DNA of 60,000 nt, from contig CM043953.1 of NCBI GenBank assembly GCA_014529385.2, positions 67,518,372-67,578,371 of the forward strand. The letters run 5' to 3'. Below, one piece after another: positions 47,707 through 59,346 of this stretch. The stretch comes from Adiantum capillus-veneris. Its lineage: Eukaryota > Streptophyta > Polypodiopsida > Polypodiales > Pteridaceae. The notes under the pieces were generated by a model. The model was not told the DNA's origin and did no database searches. It worked only from the letters and a program-made list of their open reading frames with translations. Made by a program: the position numbers and the translations under genes. Position 1 is the stretch's first letter, and each line of letters begins with the position of its first letter.

Positions 47707-49368
47707 ATGTCAGACGAGAGACCAACTGGTGGGAAGCAGCCAGCTGGAACTTCTTTTGGTTGGTTCACATCTAGGTGGGCTCCCACCCGTGGTGGACATC
47801 GCCTCCAGTGGACCCAAGTCTTGAGTCGACGAGAACAAGCAAAGAAATAAAGAATGTTTCTACTTAGTTAACCCTAAACCATGAGTGTCATAGGTTTATT
47901 TTTGTTATTTGGAGACATGGTCATCCTACACTTATCCTTCTCAGGTTCCTCCACCGTTTCGTAGATCCAAACCTACAGCGGGCTCTCTCTTTACGAGACC
48001 AGTATCTCGGAGAGACAGAGGATTTGTTTGGTCGCTACACTCCGCAGTAGCTTGCAACCTACGATATTTCTCTGTAGGCTACACCTTGGGGGAGTCAGGG
48101 AGGGACTTCTTACCTACAGAGCCTCGCATCGATGGCACTTCAGTCTACAACCCCTTCTTATCGTCCTACTCCCCTTGCATCGTAGGATCCTACTCCCCTT
48201 GCATCGCATGGTCCCACTCCCATGGCATCACAGGGTCATATGCCATTCCATTCCACTCCTGCGCAAAAACACCGTCAACGAACTTCCTCACGCATCGACG
48301 CTCATCTCAGGGCAGCAAAAGTGCCATGAGAGATGAAGCGGCGACGGATGTTGTGGTTTCACCTGTTTTGGTAGTGGGGCGGAACGGAGTCCCCACTTTT
48401 AGAGCTTGCCACCCCTGATTCAAATGAGGACAAGGATACTGACAGATCCGTGTCAGACATGCATAGGTGCTACTACAAGGTTAAATATGGCGGGTAGGTG
48501 GACTTTGGTACAGCACAGAGCAGGGCATTTCAACGCCATCTACAAATTCTTATACATTCAACGTATAAGAACTGTTTTATACAGTTTAGAGACCAACAGC
48601 CCGATCATGCACAGTACATTGAGGACGTTTTGTTAGCTAGATTTCCAAATGTCCCCGATCAATGTTTTTTACAACAGTGTTGGAGGGCTATATAAAGACA
48701 TTTCTAAAAAACAAGTAGTCCAGTGTGTGACGCGTAGGAGCCAACCAGGTCTGAGATCCAGGTAGGAGTTACTGCGGTGGCAACATGATTGACGCGTAGT
48801 GAAAATGGGCAATTCAAGAAAAGAGCCATTAAGCTACGACAGGCTCATCATACAAACAACAATGAGAAGCTCGCGCAAAACAAACTCATACGCACTATGG
48901 CTCAGGAGGCAAGGGAGCTTGGAAGGACAAATATGTAAGATTGATTAAATTATAACATCGATCGGTGATTATAAATATTGTAGTTGATGATTTGGTATTG
49001 TTATTGCTAACTTAGGAAAATATTACCCTCTCTCGACTAACCAGAGAGATGGGCAAGTATCGGGAGCGACATACAGAATTTGATACTTCGCGATGGTTGT
49101 TCGAAAACAACCACATCTCTCGCGAGCAATTTGACGCGACGGTTGGATCACTACAAGCGGTAAGTTTAAACAAGTAATTTTGTATCAATTGTTTTGAGCT
49201 GTTGATAGTTGTTTAATTTGGCTTGGGTTTATGTAGAGTCAAAGTGATCAAACATACGTACCTCTGAACGACGACGAGATAGAGGAGGATAAGATAGAAA
49301 AATATTTTGTCCAAACTTTCGTAAAGTCCCAATGTGGCACAACGTATATACAACTACTTACTGTTTAA
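47707..49368 (+). pseudogene. CACTA-4 second ORF (Ptta/En/Spm-type), relic
   Basis: Starts at ATG 47,707 (MSDERPTGGKQPAGTSFGWF) after a short intron-like gap. Ser/Pro-rich sequence follows to about 48,400, then a conserved part: RCYYKVKYGG, IEDVLLARFPNVPDQCFLQQ (about 48,615-48,690), ARELGRTNM, and EMGKYRERHTEFDTSRWLFE (about 49,045-49,110). A GT-AG intron at about 49,160-49,237 (GTAAGT...TATGTAG) leads to SQSDQTYVPLNDDEIEEDKI and a stop at 49,366-49,368. Order and content match the plant Ptta/En/Spm transposase family and CACTA-2 ORF2. Several frameshifts prevent translation. Confidence 0.6.
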
Positions 49369-49564
49369 TGTAGCTTTTTTGAATAGTTGATCTTCAACAT
49401 ATTAAATTGTCAAGGTAAAGTGAATTCAATTTCAATTCTTTGGTATTGTTTATACTCTTCCAAAAAACAATTGATGTTTCATTGTTTTATGGAGGTAAAA
49501 AATAAAGGTGCTCATTTGGGCCATCCAAAATTGGGTGGCCCGAATGAGTACCTTTTTTTTTGAA

Positions 49565-49778
49565 TTGGCGTGTAGCGACAATAAGCGCGTTAATAAATGC
49601 GGCAACTGTCGCGATAACAGTAGCGGGTATATTGTCGCGACTATTACCGCGCTTATTGCTGAGAAACCACTACCGCGTCCATAGCCGCGGTTATTGCTGC
49701 TCCCGTAAATTTCTCTCTCTTTTTTCCTTTCTTTTTCCGCGGCAATGCTAGTGGTTACAGACAACTCCTATTATAGTG
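49565..49778 (-). repeat. CACTA-4 right subterminal repeats and terminus
   Basis: Units such as ATTACCGC, GTCGCGACTATTACCGCGCT, CACTACCGCG and ATAGCCGCGGTTATTGC cluster here; the terminus ends TATTATAGTG at 49,778. Confidence 0.75.
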
Positions 49779-50040
49779 AGTGTTGTAGCCCCCTAGCCGT
49801 TGAGTGGGACGGTACTCTTAGCAAATACTGTTTCTATGGGACTAGATATTTGCTACTTGGATAAGAAGGCAAAAGATCTAGAGACTGAGTGTTCAATGTT
49901 GGGCAAATCTCAAAAATTTGGCCAAGGTTTTCATATATATCGGTAACATGCGCTTGCCAAGTTGCCCACTTCAAGTATGGCATAACAGTTCTATATACCT
50001 GTATCTTCCAATTTAATGCTCATTTCTTTAATGCCACATG
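49779..50040. other. Spacer
   Basis: No feature recognised between the CACTA-4 end and the possible exons. Confidence 0.5.
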
Positions 50041-50074
50041 ACGCAAACAGTGTTCATATTATGACAATTTATAG

Positions 50075-50399
50075 GGGAAGCAGAAAAAACTTTCCCAGGG
50101 GAAGCAACCAACTCGCCTGTGCAAGGCAATGTAGAGGTTCCACAAGTTCCATCCATAAAACCAATTTATACACATCTCGGTCTTTTTTGATTTGCTTAAG
50201 AGGTTTCATGCTTTTACCACACAGGATTATCATGGAAGAAGATAGTACTGACTTTTTCTCTTCAAGGTTTAAAAGAGAACCTCATATAAACCACAACCAT
50301 TATATAAACTTTTATCCACGGCAACAAGCTGACGACCGGCCTGCTATTTCAAACAATCAAAGGAGTATGTATCACACATTTTGGAAAATAGCTCATTAG
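50075..50399 (+). pseudogene. Possible terminal exons of an unrecognised gene
   Basis: TTTATAG at 50,069-50,075 precedes a frame with EAEKTFPGEATNSPVQGNVE and PQVPSIKPIYTHL, ending before GTCTTTTTT; CCACACAG at about 50,217-50,224 precedes a second stretch (IIMEEDSTDFFSSRFKREPH, QQADDRPAISNNQ) that ends at a stop at 50,397-50,399. Composition looks coding, but the frames do not join convincingly and I recognise no family. A chance ORF is possible. Confidence 0.3.
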
Positions 50400-50521
50400 A
50401 GAGAATTAAGCAAGATGCCAACACAAGCCTGGAGTGAAAGTAAAGGTACGAACTTTGGACTGCACTTTGCATGAGGGTAAAACGTCAAAAGCAGAAATCT
50501 TTTTGTTTGCATGCAAGTGGC

Positions 50522-50522
<1 letters not shown>

Positions 50523-50571
<49 letters not shown>
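50523..50571. repeat. (CT)n microsatellite
   Basis: About 24 CT units. Confidence 0.95.
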
Positions 50572-50575
<4 letters not shown>

Positions 50576-50844
50576 GTGGGCTGAAGCGATGAGGGCTAGA
50601 AGAAGGGAGGATGCTGTTGTTGAAGCTTGTTGAAGATTGAGGGGCAAAGGGGAGGTCTTCATGCACAGAGGCTCGGGGATGAAGAAGGTGGGCAAGGTCC
50701 AGGGGACGAGGCGCGTAGATCAAAGGAGATGGGCGGGGAGAGAGAGAGAGAGAGAAGGGGGGGAGGAGTGGTGGCAAAGGGGAATCTTTTCACTAATGAT
50801 TTTTTTTTAGAACCTGCCAGTAGGAGTAGGAGTAGGAGTAGGAC

Positions 50845-50880
50845 AGAGCAATAGCGCGGGGAACTTCAACCATTATAGTG
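50845..50880 (-). repeat. Orphan CACTA-type terminus
   Basis: On the minus strand from 50,880: CACTATAATGGTTGAAGTTC, similar to the CACTA-4 end (CACTATAATAGGAGTTGTCT). Internal to it are GTAGGA repeats (50,820-50,843). The partner end was not found. Confidence 0.5.
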
Positions 50881-50956
50881 AAGACTCTTACTAAACTCTC
50901 CTACTTCGATCAAAGGTTCGGTGGATCGTGGTGCTTGAATTCGAACCATGTGAAAG

Positions 50957-52594
50957 TCATGGGGAGGTTTGTCGACGCGGCACTAAGATATTGAGTTTGC
51001 GCCTAGCCTCCTCCAAGAGGTGCGGAGTAGCTGCAGCATGCACGTCGCTGGGAATCGTATGTTCGAAGAATTTATCAATAGCCAACTGCAGCTCCGTATC
51101 GATCACCGCATCAATCACCGTGCTCATCAGCGCCTTCATCTTCCTTGTCAGCCTGTCGGCCCACTCCTCCTCCTGCTCCTCCAGCTCCTCGACTTCATTC
51201 ATCTCTTCTACTCTCAGGCCGTGAATACCCTCCTGCATCACCTGCTGCTGCTCCTCCTCCTCATCCATCTGTTTTATATCTCCATAGCCACCTTCAGGAA
51301 CACCTTCTTCTCTGCCTCCATACCTACTTCCTGGTTTCCTCTTGAATTCGTCTTCTGCATCAGCTTCCGCACTACGGCCTCTTGCCAGTTTCCTACGCAA
51401 GCGCCGCGAGTACGTACTATATTTGCTGGCACCAGCCACGATATTCTGCTGGCTACCATATTCGACTTCTCGTCGTGCATCCGTTCGTTTCGTTTGACGC
51501 TTAAGTTTAGAGGTGCTCTTCTCTGCGTTGATCATTGACTGCACCACTATGTCCACGTTCTTTGCTGCAACTCTGGTGGGTCTGTTGGCTCGATATCGGC
51601 CAGCAGTGTTCTGCTCCTTCTTGTGCTGGTGGCTTTTCTCATCATCACTCTCTTCCTCCGGTTGGTCTGTTTGTTTGATTTCACCCTCTTCATCGTAACG
51701 AAGATCATCCTCGTCGACACTTTTTCCCCGGCGTCGATCTATATTCATCATATTAGTACTGATCAGCTGCTTCCCTGTTCCACTGCCGCCAGGAGCGCGT
51801 GACCGGCCCCGGCCTCGGCCTGATCGGCCTCGCGGTGCTGGAGATCTACGGCCGACTGTCGACGACGATCTACCCGCGCCACTGCTACGTGCCGCCATTG
51901 CAGAGATGGGTGCGTTCTCGTAGATAGCAGGGAGCTGGCCCATCTCTTCTAGCAGCGCGCGGGCCTTCTTGCCGAGAGTCGGAGGCAAGCCGCTCTCCGC
52001 AGATTGCACGGTGAGCCACACCTCTGCCTTCTTGCAGAGGCGGGTGTTGGTACAGAGAAAACGGGGCTGCAGCACACCCGCGACATGACGGTTGTTAAAG
52101 TAACGCAAGCGAAAGTCCATTTTATCGACATTCCGGGAGTCGTCGATGCTGGAGTTGCACACCGGACATCGGACAGGAGTCAGATCGGGGCCGCACTCCA
52201 ACGGAATGCGCTGCCGCAGCTCCGTTTTCTGCTCGTGCACCAGGTCCTCGAATTTAATTCCGTCTGGAAGCTTTACTTCCCGCAGCGCCCTCTCTATGTT
52301 GATCTGCACCCACCCCTTGTCCTTGGCCTTCCGGCCACTCGACTTCGTCTCCTGCATTCTCTGGGATTGCTTCGGCTTCCTCTGCAGCTTCTGCAAACTC
52401 CTGTCCTCTTCCTCATCATCCACTTCTTCCACCTCCATCACCAGCTCTTCGACAAGTTCCTCTTCCTCCTCCACCTCCGTCCAGCTGGTCTCGTCATCCT
52501 GATCCGCCGTAGCCGCGATCTCCTTCATGTCCATCAACGATCCGCGACCGCGATCTTCCTGCGTTTCGGTATTACTGTCAGATTCCGACTGCAT
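50957..52594 (-). CDS. Hypothetical acidic/basic protein with a Cys-pair motif, 545 aa
   Basis: The longest single open frame in the right half and clearly more GC-rich than its surroundings. I do not recognise the protein. The N-terminus is very acidic (VEEEEELVEELVMEVEEVDD). At about residues 140-195 PVRCPVCNSSIDD, VLQPRFLCTNTRLCKKAEVW supply CPVC and CTNTRLC pairs that could bind one zinc. The middle is Gly/Arg-rich (GRSGRGRGRSRAPGG), then basic and acidic blocks alternate; the end (AIDKFFEHTIPSDVHAAATP, HLLEEARRKLNILVP) looks helical. The mix suggests a nuclear, nucleic-acid-binding protein; that is inference. The frame is open about 100 bases upstream of the chosen ATG (to a TAG near 52,703), so an earlier exon may supply the start. 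A neighbouring frame there (MDSHKKQKLLEGASYKKWWE) may be that exon. It could also be cargo of a transposon. Confidence 0.6.
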   Translation of the reverse strand: MQSESDSNTETQEDRGRGSLMDMKEIAATADQDDETSWTEVEEEEELVEELVMEVEEVDDEEEDRSLQKLQRKPKQSQRMQETKSSGRKAKDKGWVQINIERALREVKLPDGIKFEDLVHEQKTELRQRIPLECGPDLTPVRCPVCNSSIDDSRNVDKMDFRLRYFNNRHVAGVLQPRFLCTNTRLCKKAEVWLTVQSAESGLPPTLGKKARALLEEMGQLPAIYENAPISAMAARSSGAGRSSSTVGRRSPAPRGRSGRGRGRSRAPGGSGTGKQLISTNMMNIDRRRGKSVDEDDLRYDEEGEIKQTDQPEEESDDEKSHQHKKEQNTAGRYRANRPTRVAAKNVDIVVQSMINAEKSTSKLKRQTKRTDARREVEYGSQQNIVAGASKYSTYSRRLRRKLARGRSAEADAEDEFKRKPGSRYGGREEGVPEGGYGDIKQMDEEEEQQQVMQEGIHGLRVEEMNEVEELEEQEEEWADRLTRKMKALMSTVIDAVIDTELQLAIDKFFEHTIPSDVHAAATPHLLEEARRKLNILVPRRQTSP

Positions 52595-52860
52595 CGCGCA
52601 CTCGCTATCGCTAGCCTCATGACCAACAACAGAGTTTCCCTGTGTTAAGCTCTCTTCCTGCAGCTGCCTCGTCCTCCCACCACTTCTTGTAACTTGCCCC
52701 CTCTAGCAGCTTCTGTTTTTTATGGCTGTCCATGTTCTTCTTCCTCGCCTTCTTCACTAATGCGACGCAATGCCATTTGCGTTAGTTTTTGTCACCCTGC
52801 TCTTCCTATGAATCGTCTGCTTGCTGCATGCACAAATTAATTAAATATATAAAATCCCTA

Positions 52861-52970
52861 CACCGACCAAACATAATGTTCATAGTGTGAAATGATCCAA
52901 ACTCAGCGATCTAGTACAGGCCACTCACCGACCAAACATAATGTTCATAGTGTGAAATGATCCAAACTCA
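52861..52970. repeat. 65-bp tandem duplication
   Basis: CACCGACCAAACATAATGTT...GATCCAAACTCA (45 bases) occurs identically at 52,861 and 52,926. Confidence 0.9.
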
Positions 52971-54916
52971 CCGACTTCTCGCGTCGTTTGGACATTCATT
53001 GATCGAGGCTTGCAAGGACGGTTGTCTGTGATTAGAATGTGGTCATATGAGTAAGCTTTAATAATACAACTTGGCAGAGTTGTAGAAGAGATGATGAATG
53101 AGACACAGTTATTTGGAAAACTAAGTTCAGACAACTATCACTGCAAGTTTGGACACTTTCTCAACTTGAGAAAAAGGGCCCTTTTTTTAAACTTTTTTTA
53201 ATTGTCAGGCTAGGAAAAGTCAGACGAATGAAGATTTGCTTTGTCATTGTAGAATATAACTTTATTGCATAAAAATTTTGTGAGTCATATATTGAAATAA
53301 TAATGACTTCATGTGAACGAGTGCATTATGGTGAAATATTCACCTCTGGATGTTTGCTACATTCAACCATTATGTTTTGTGTTGTGAAATATAGTCACAC
53401 AATTCTATCTTTTATACCATCCATAAGCTGTCTAAAGTGTTAAATGTTTATATTGGCTGATTTTTGACAATAAGCCATAGTAAATTTCTCCACTTCTTGC
53501 CAAAAGATTTCATAGGTTCAATAATTCTTATCATTTTTAACATTTTCATCTATGAAAAAATGAGACCAGCTCTTTACGTAAATCCGATGTAAAAACTAAT
53601 ATTGTCATCGATAATTTTGACATTTTCATGGAAAATATTCAATAATACATTCATCTTTTCATAACAAAAATATTTCATTCATAGTTTATACATGTCACGG
53701 CATCAACGCGAATGTCCCAGAACTAGATAGGAAAGTTATTTTTTTCAACAAAAAATTTAATTTTTGTTCCAAAAATAAATCAATTTTCACATCATGATAA
53801 TTTTTAAACCCTAAAGTATGTAGAAATGTCACTTTTCCAATGAGAAAACTAGTTTAAATTCTTCATACAAAATTTCATGTTCACACCTAGAACAACTTCG
53901 ACACCGTTATCATCCCATAACTGATTAGAAAGATAACTTTTCTAATATAAAAAGTAGTTTTTTTTCATATAGGGAAATTTGAATTTTCCATTCATTTTGG
54001 TACAATCACGCCGATTTGAACATTTGTTAAGTGAGAATTTGTTTTCTCAATGCAAAAACTATTTTTCACACTGAAAAAAGTCACTTTCCTACATATCAAA
54101 TATTACTTTCTTATTTGCTAGGTACAAATCAAGATTTTTTGACTTATTTTTGCAGTGGTAACATATCTACAACTTTGAGTGACATTTTTTGCTACCATAC
54201 GGTATGAACACTATATATTATATATAAGAAAGGAGAAAAGTAGTGAAAAAAGACCACTTTACTAGAGTGAAAAAAAGTGAAACATGTAGTTGCATTTTCT
54301 CTAATCAAAATGAACCACTTAAAAAAAACAATGTAGCCTTGTTATTTAACTAGCTATTGTATGCATAGCAAAAGAGTACATCAAACACCTCGAGAGGATA
54401 AATGATCTCACAATACGCATACTTTTATTCAATGTACTTCTACCGAAAAGAGCCTTTATAGAACGTCAAGTTATGGAGTACTTCATATCACAAAAACCCT
54501 TGGGTGTTGCTCATAAATGTCTTACTAAACTTAAATGATATTAAATACGAGGTATTCACTCGCTGGATAAAAAATTGCTTTGTCGAAATCTCTATTAAGA
54601 GAGTAGCGTATCTAGTTTGTAAGTAATATGGCAACATAAACTTTCTTAGTGAAGTTCAATCAAAAGTAGTTCAACTTTATCTTGCCCGTGTCTATGTCTG
54701 ATCCTTTACCCTTACCTAGCTTCACTTTCTTGATAAGGAATGGCCAAGACATCAAAACATCCAATGAATCCAACGCTTAGTGTGATTTCTTGAAATTAAA
54801 TAATACCATGGGAGTTTTTGGTTGCAATTCCTTTAGAAAATCATATAGTTTTCTGTACACTATGTCTATATTGTGCTCCCCCATAAGCTTCGAAGCAATT
54901 GCTTCCTAAAAGGGTT
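52971..54916. other. AT-rich intergenic DNA, no feature seen
   Basis: No ORF above background, no repeat and no element end was recognised in these two kilobases. Confidence 0.6.
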
Positions 54917-54940
54917 TTTTTTTGGGGGGGGGGGGGGGGA
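54917..54940. repeat. T9/G16 homopolymer
   Basis: A run of T followed by about 16 G; such runs are assembly-sensitive. Confidence 0.9.
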
Positions 54941-55274
54941 ATGTTTTGTAATTACCTTAAGTTGTTGATATGGTTGATCGTTAGGTTGAGCATCCTATGA
55001 AAATTTCCGTAAGAACCCTTCAAAGAATCCTTCGCAAACAAACCGAAACTCCTTTGCAAACGAACCAAAAATGTGTGTATGTGTGAGTGACAAGTGTGTA
55101 TGTGAGGGAGAAGGTGGGGAGAGATGGACAAGGGAGGGAGGTAGAGGGTGTGGGAGGTGGAGTAAAAGGGGGGGGGGACTTGGTGCAAGTGCAATGACGG
55201 ATAAGAAGAGGGTAGAGTGCTGCAAAAGGCAACATACTCTTTCCTTTGTTCTTTTTTAGGTGCCATTGATTACC

Positions 55275-55440
55275 ACTATGAGAGATCGTGGTGTTTACAG
55301 CGGGCCATTACCGCAAAACAAGAGAGAGGAATTCAAAATGAAGAGAGAGAAACCCTTTTGTTGATCAAGCGGCATATTACCGCATGTATTACCGCGTATA
55401 TTGCCACGATTATTGCAGCGCCAATTATCGCTAAGGCCAT
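55275..55440 (-). repeat. CACTA-5 3' terminus and subterminal repeats
   Basis: Terminus CACTATGAGAG, then CCATTACCGC, TATTACCGC (twice), ATATTGCCACG and ATTATCGC. Same repeat family as CACTA-3 and CACTA-4. Confidence 0.7.
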
Positions 55441-55593
55441 AGACCCCCTTCCCCTTCCCTCTCCCGCGGGTTTCCATTTAAATCCAATACAACTCAAAAT
55501 GTATTTAAACACTACAACTCCTACACTCTCCAGAATGCTTGCTCACTTCACTTAATCTCTCTTTCACTCTAAAAATTCTAAATTGCACATAGC

Positions 55594-58500
55594 CTAAATT
55601 ACCTTCTCGCAACTACTAGGATACACCAAGTTGTCAGTTTTTCCCCGATGGAATTGGGTGGAATCCACCATAATGAGCCCATTTTCATGTCTTTTGACCT
55701 CACCCGCAAACCATCGACACTCAAAGAGGAATTTGTGAAAAGATCTGAAATCCACTTTGATTATTCTTTCTATAGTATCACAATATCTGACCTCATCTGT
55801 TGTTGTGTCAAAGTTTCCCATCACGCCACAATCATTAGTGGTCCGACGCTCATCTATCTTGCGGGTGCGAAAATGTCGGCCTTCGGACCAAATGGAGTTG
55901 AAAATGAGACCCTACAATCACAATGCATAAGAGGTTACATCGCATTTCATTAAGTGATTTACATACATGCATACATAACATATACACACTCACCTTGCGC
56001 AAGCATTCTCGCGCATACTCCCATTCTTTAGGGCTTATTTGTTCTCCTTGTGCTTTGGCATTGGTCATGGCATTATGGATCCACTCTACTTGAATCAAAT
56101 CAGGATATTTTGCAAGCTCTTTAGGAAAAGGAGGTGCACGTCTACCTCCATTGGACCTCTTCCATGCATCTCTATCCCTTTCTCTAGCTGCGCGGGCTTC
56201 CAAGTACATAGTGACCCATTTGGTCATGATAGTGGCATTGAGTAAATAGTAGTTGTTGACTATGGCATGAAACTCTCTATCCATGACCAAGAGTGAGCCT
56301 TTTCCACTGGGAATGGTTGAGTGCTTCCTAGGATCACTCCATAGACGAGGCAATGATGGATCCACTGTGATGAGATAATGTGAGACATACACAAATGCCT
56401 CTTGCACCACCCAACCTTCTGCCATGCTCGCCTGAAAACATTAAAACCACATATTTTTATTAGTAACTCCATAGTGTATAAATGCTATCTATATTGTATT
56501 TATTTTGCATACCTCCGGTTGTGACCTCAATCTAACAAAATCCTTTAAAGTCTTCAAGAATGTCTCCAAGAAGAACATCCATCTAGAGTGAACCACCCCA
56601 CAAATGGAAATCTCCTCAACAAGGTGAAGAAATAGGTGTATTTGGCTAACAAGGATTGTACGTGAGAATGCATCCTCAATAGCACACACTGCCTCTATTG
56701 CTAGTTGATGGGCTACTGGTATGGCTTCTACTTCTATCTCCTTGGAGCTCACAAATCTACAGGGCACAAATCATATAGTAGATGAAAAAAAAATCCATTG
56801 ATCATGCATGCACAACATGATATAGTACTTGAAAAAAACCCATTACCTCATAATCTCACCCACTTTGAATATTGCAGCCTTCACCTTAGTGTCCCCATAA
56901 TCACTAATAGTTATGGGAAGTACAAACTATAAACAATAAAGCATCTTAGTGAATGTCAACCTATATATAAGGACACATAGACACCACAAACTGTCCATAC
57001 AATTGAGTGGAGCCACCCTTTTTGGTTTTTGTGAAAGCACCTTTGAGTGACCGCATATATCCCGTTGGAGTTCTGATGGATGCAATAACTTGCTTTGTCC
57101 GCTCTTGGACTGCCTTTGACAATATCCACGGTGCTTTTGGGAGAATCATCTTTCCCTGCTCCCCCATGCGGGGCGTGGTTGAAGGGGGGAGACGTCTCAT
57201 CGCTCTTAAATCTTCCCTAGCACCCAATGAATCCTTCTTTCCAATTATGTGATCCCATGTAGCTTGCCCAACATTTTTGAATACATGCATAGGGTTCAAT
57301 AAGTGCTGAATTTTCAACGAAGCCCAATAGGGGAGCGACAAGAAGATTGAGTACCTCGACATACCCTTTGGCAACCCATTGGGAGGCGGTGAGGTACCAT
57401 GATGCTCCTCCCAATGCTTCGCCCAATCAGCCATGTTCCAATGGAATGGCTGCACTCCATTGATAGGGGGGGCATATCTACGATGTGAAGGAGGTAGGAA
57501 GCGATGGTTGTTGGGATAGATCACCTTCCCAAGAAGAAGAGGTCTCTCTGTCACAAGGGAAGGGCCACAAGTGGGACACGCACTATGTCCAGATGTTGCC
57601 AATCCTGCCAAGAGGTAAACAAACGTTACACATGAGATGATAAACCTAAAGCAAAGAGTACAATTAACATGTTCATACTTACCAGATACCTCTCCGAATC
57701 CTGGGTAATCATGCATGGTCCACATGAGGATGCACTTGATGATAGCTTTGCAGTCTCATGGTGGCTGTGAAATGCAATGACATATATGCCTCTCCATAGT
57801 TCTTGAAGCTCATCAATAAGAGGTTGCAGATATACATCCATGTTTTTTACCTTGTGCTTTCCTGGAATGAGAAGTGATAGTAAAATGTTTCCCTTTTTTG
57901 TTGCCTCCCAAGGAGGAATATTGTAGTTTACAACCACCACCAGCCAAGTGCTCCATGAAGTAGAGCGGTGCCCAAATGGATTCACTCCATCACTAGCTAA
58001 CCCAATCCTCAAGTGACGAGGCTCATCCCTGAACTCTGGCCATGTGTCCTCTATGTGCTTCCACGCTGGTGAGTCAGCTGGCACTCTCACAATACCATCT
58101 GTGGAGAGATTTTTTGCATGCCAACTCAAAAGCTCGCTCGTACCCTTCGATCTAAACATGTGTTGGATGCGAGGGATGAGTGGAAAATGCCTCAACTTTA
58201 CGTGGAATTCTGTTGCTCTGCATTCTTTCTTTGAACCTAGGCTCCCCACACGATGGACATGTGTCACAATCGGCATGCTCATTATGAAAGAGCACACAAT
58301 CATTCACGCAAGTATGAATGCGATCATAATCCATCCCTAATGCAGTCACCACTTCGCGTGCTTTTCGTCTATTCTCTGGCATGTGATTGCCAGCTGGCAG
58401 CATCTTTCCTAGCAAGCTATCACAAGAGGAAAGTACATTAGAAGCTAATTTATGCACTCCAAAAGAATCCTTCACAATCTATATACATACCTCAAAAGTG

Positions 58501-59041
58501 CGTCGACACTAGCATTGCTCCATCCAAACATCGCCTGAAGGTTAAGGACTTTGAGAGATGCCCTTAAAATGGAGTAAGAGCATCTATCATATAGTGCAGT
58601 GTGTGCCGAATCGAGTAGCTCACTCCTAGTTCTTTCGGAGGCTTCTTTGCATGCACACTCTGGTTCATGCTCCTCCTCTCGTGCAAGGAGATCCTCAACC
58701 ATTCTATGCAAATGGTCGTCTTCTGCATCCACGTAAGGAGATGGGATGTGGTCACTCGTAGAGGGAGCAACAGTTGGCTGATTTGATGTGCTTCCTCCCT
58801 CTCTAATGGATTCTTGGCGCATGCGCTCTTCCACCCTCCTTTCCCCTCCTCCACCAACCACACGCCAATGAGGGGTGACGTCAATAGCCGCTACAATTCG
58901 CGGATTGTTTGTTTCCATCCATGCACGCTTGCAAGGATCGTCCCATAGTCCATAATCTTCTACATGGCTCAAGCATATCCGTCGAAGTCGAGCAATGGCG
59001 CATTTGCACCGCACGCATGGGCATGGTAATCGCTCGGCCAA
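55594..59041 (-). pseudogene. CACTA-5 transposase, near-complete
   Basis: A full set of plant CACTA transposase domains in at least six exons. Exon 1 from ATG 59,041: transposase-associated domain (MAERLPCPCVRCKCAIARLR), then an acidic spacer and FGWSNASVDALLR. Intron 58,417-58,490 (GTATGT...GATAG) at the same place as in CACTA-1 and -2. Transposase_21: HTCVNDCVLFHNE, CPSCGEPRF, VRVPADSPAWKHIEDTWPEF, LASDGVNPFGHRS, KNMDVYLQPLIDELQELW. An intron with GTAAGT follows SERYLVS/GFGEVS near 57,690; then ATSGHSACPTCG and LLNPMHVFKNVG. DUF4218: HLFLHLVEEISICGVVHSRW and MFFLETFLKTLKDF. DUF4216: SEGRHFRTRKIDERRT, FECRWFAGE, ending SSCEKVI at 55,594. Two frameshifts (near 58,190 and 57,740) are the only breaks I found; otherwise intact, making this the least decayed transposase here. 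The acidic tail of CACTA-2 is absent. Confidence 0.88.
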
Positions 59042-59346
59042 CCACCGTGATCTATCCGGTTCAATGGACGGGCCAAAATCATCCCAAGCAACCTACATTA
59101 ATAAATTACATACACTAATTAAAATCAAATTACCAAAAAATGTTAATAAAATATCAGTAAAAAGTAAAAATAAATAAATTTAACATGCATGGTAATCAAA
59201 ACTTTTAGGTAAAAATGTGATTTTCAAAGTACTAAGAATACTTTCATTTTATATATATTTTATAAAAAACATAGTATCAATAGATTTTGAGGATCAATAG
59301 TAATAATGTCAGAACGTGGCCATCTGTGTGTATGGGCCGAAATTGC

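Larger units (their letters stand above)
47644..49778 (+). mobile_element. CACTA-4, right segment
   Basis: Resumes after the Ty3 element with the second-ORF relic and ends in a subterminal cluster and a terminus reading CACTATAATAGGAGTTGTCT on the minus strand from 49,778. No transposase ORF is present on either side of the Ty3 element, so this is a deletion derivative. Confidence 0.65.

Noticed and set aside
38029-49778. CACTA-3 end and CACTA-4 end as the two termini of one element
   Set aside because: The ends match poorly (CACTGCATAG against CACTATAATA), the flanking triplets differ (TTA and AGT), and coding remnants lie in opposite orientation.
51020-52648. Plus-strand ORFs of 60-214 codons
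   Set aside because: They shadow the 545-codon minus-strand frame and translate its acidic and Gly/Arg codons backward into Leu/Ser-rich nonsense.
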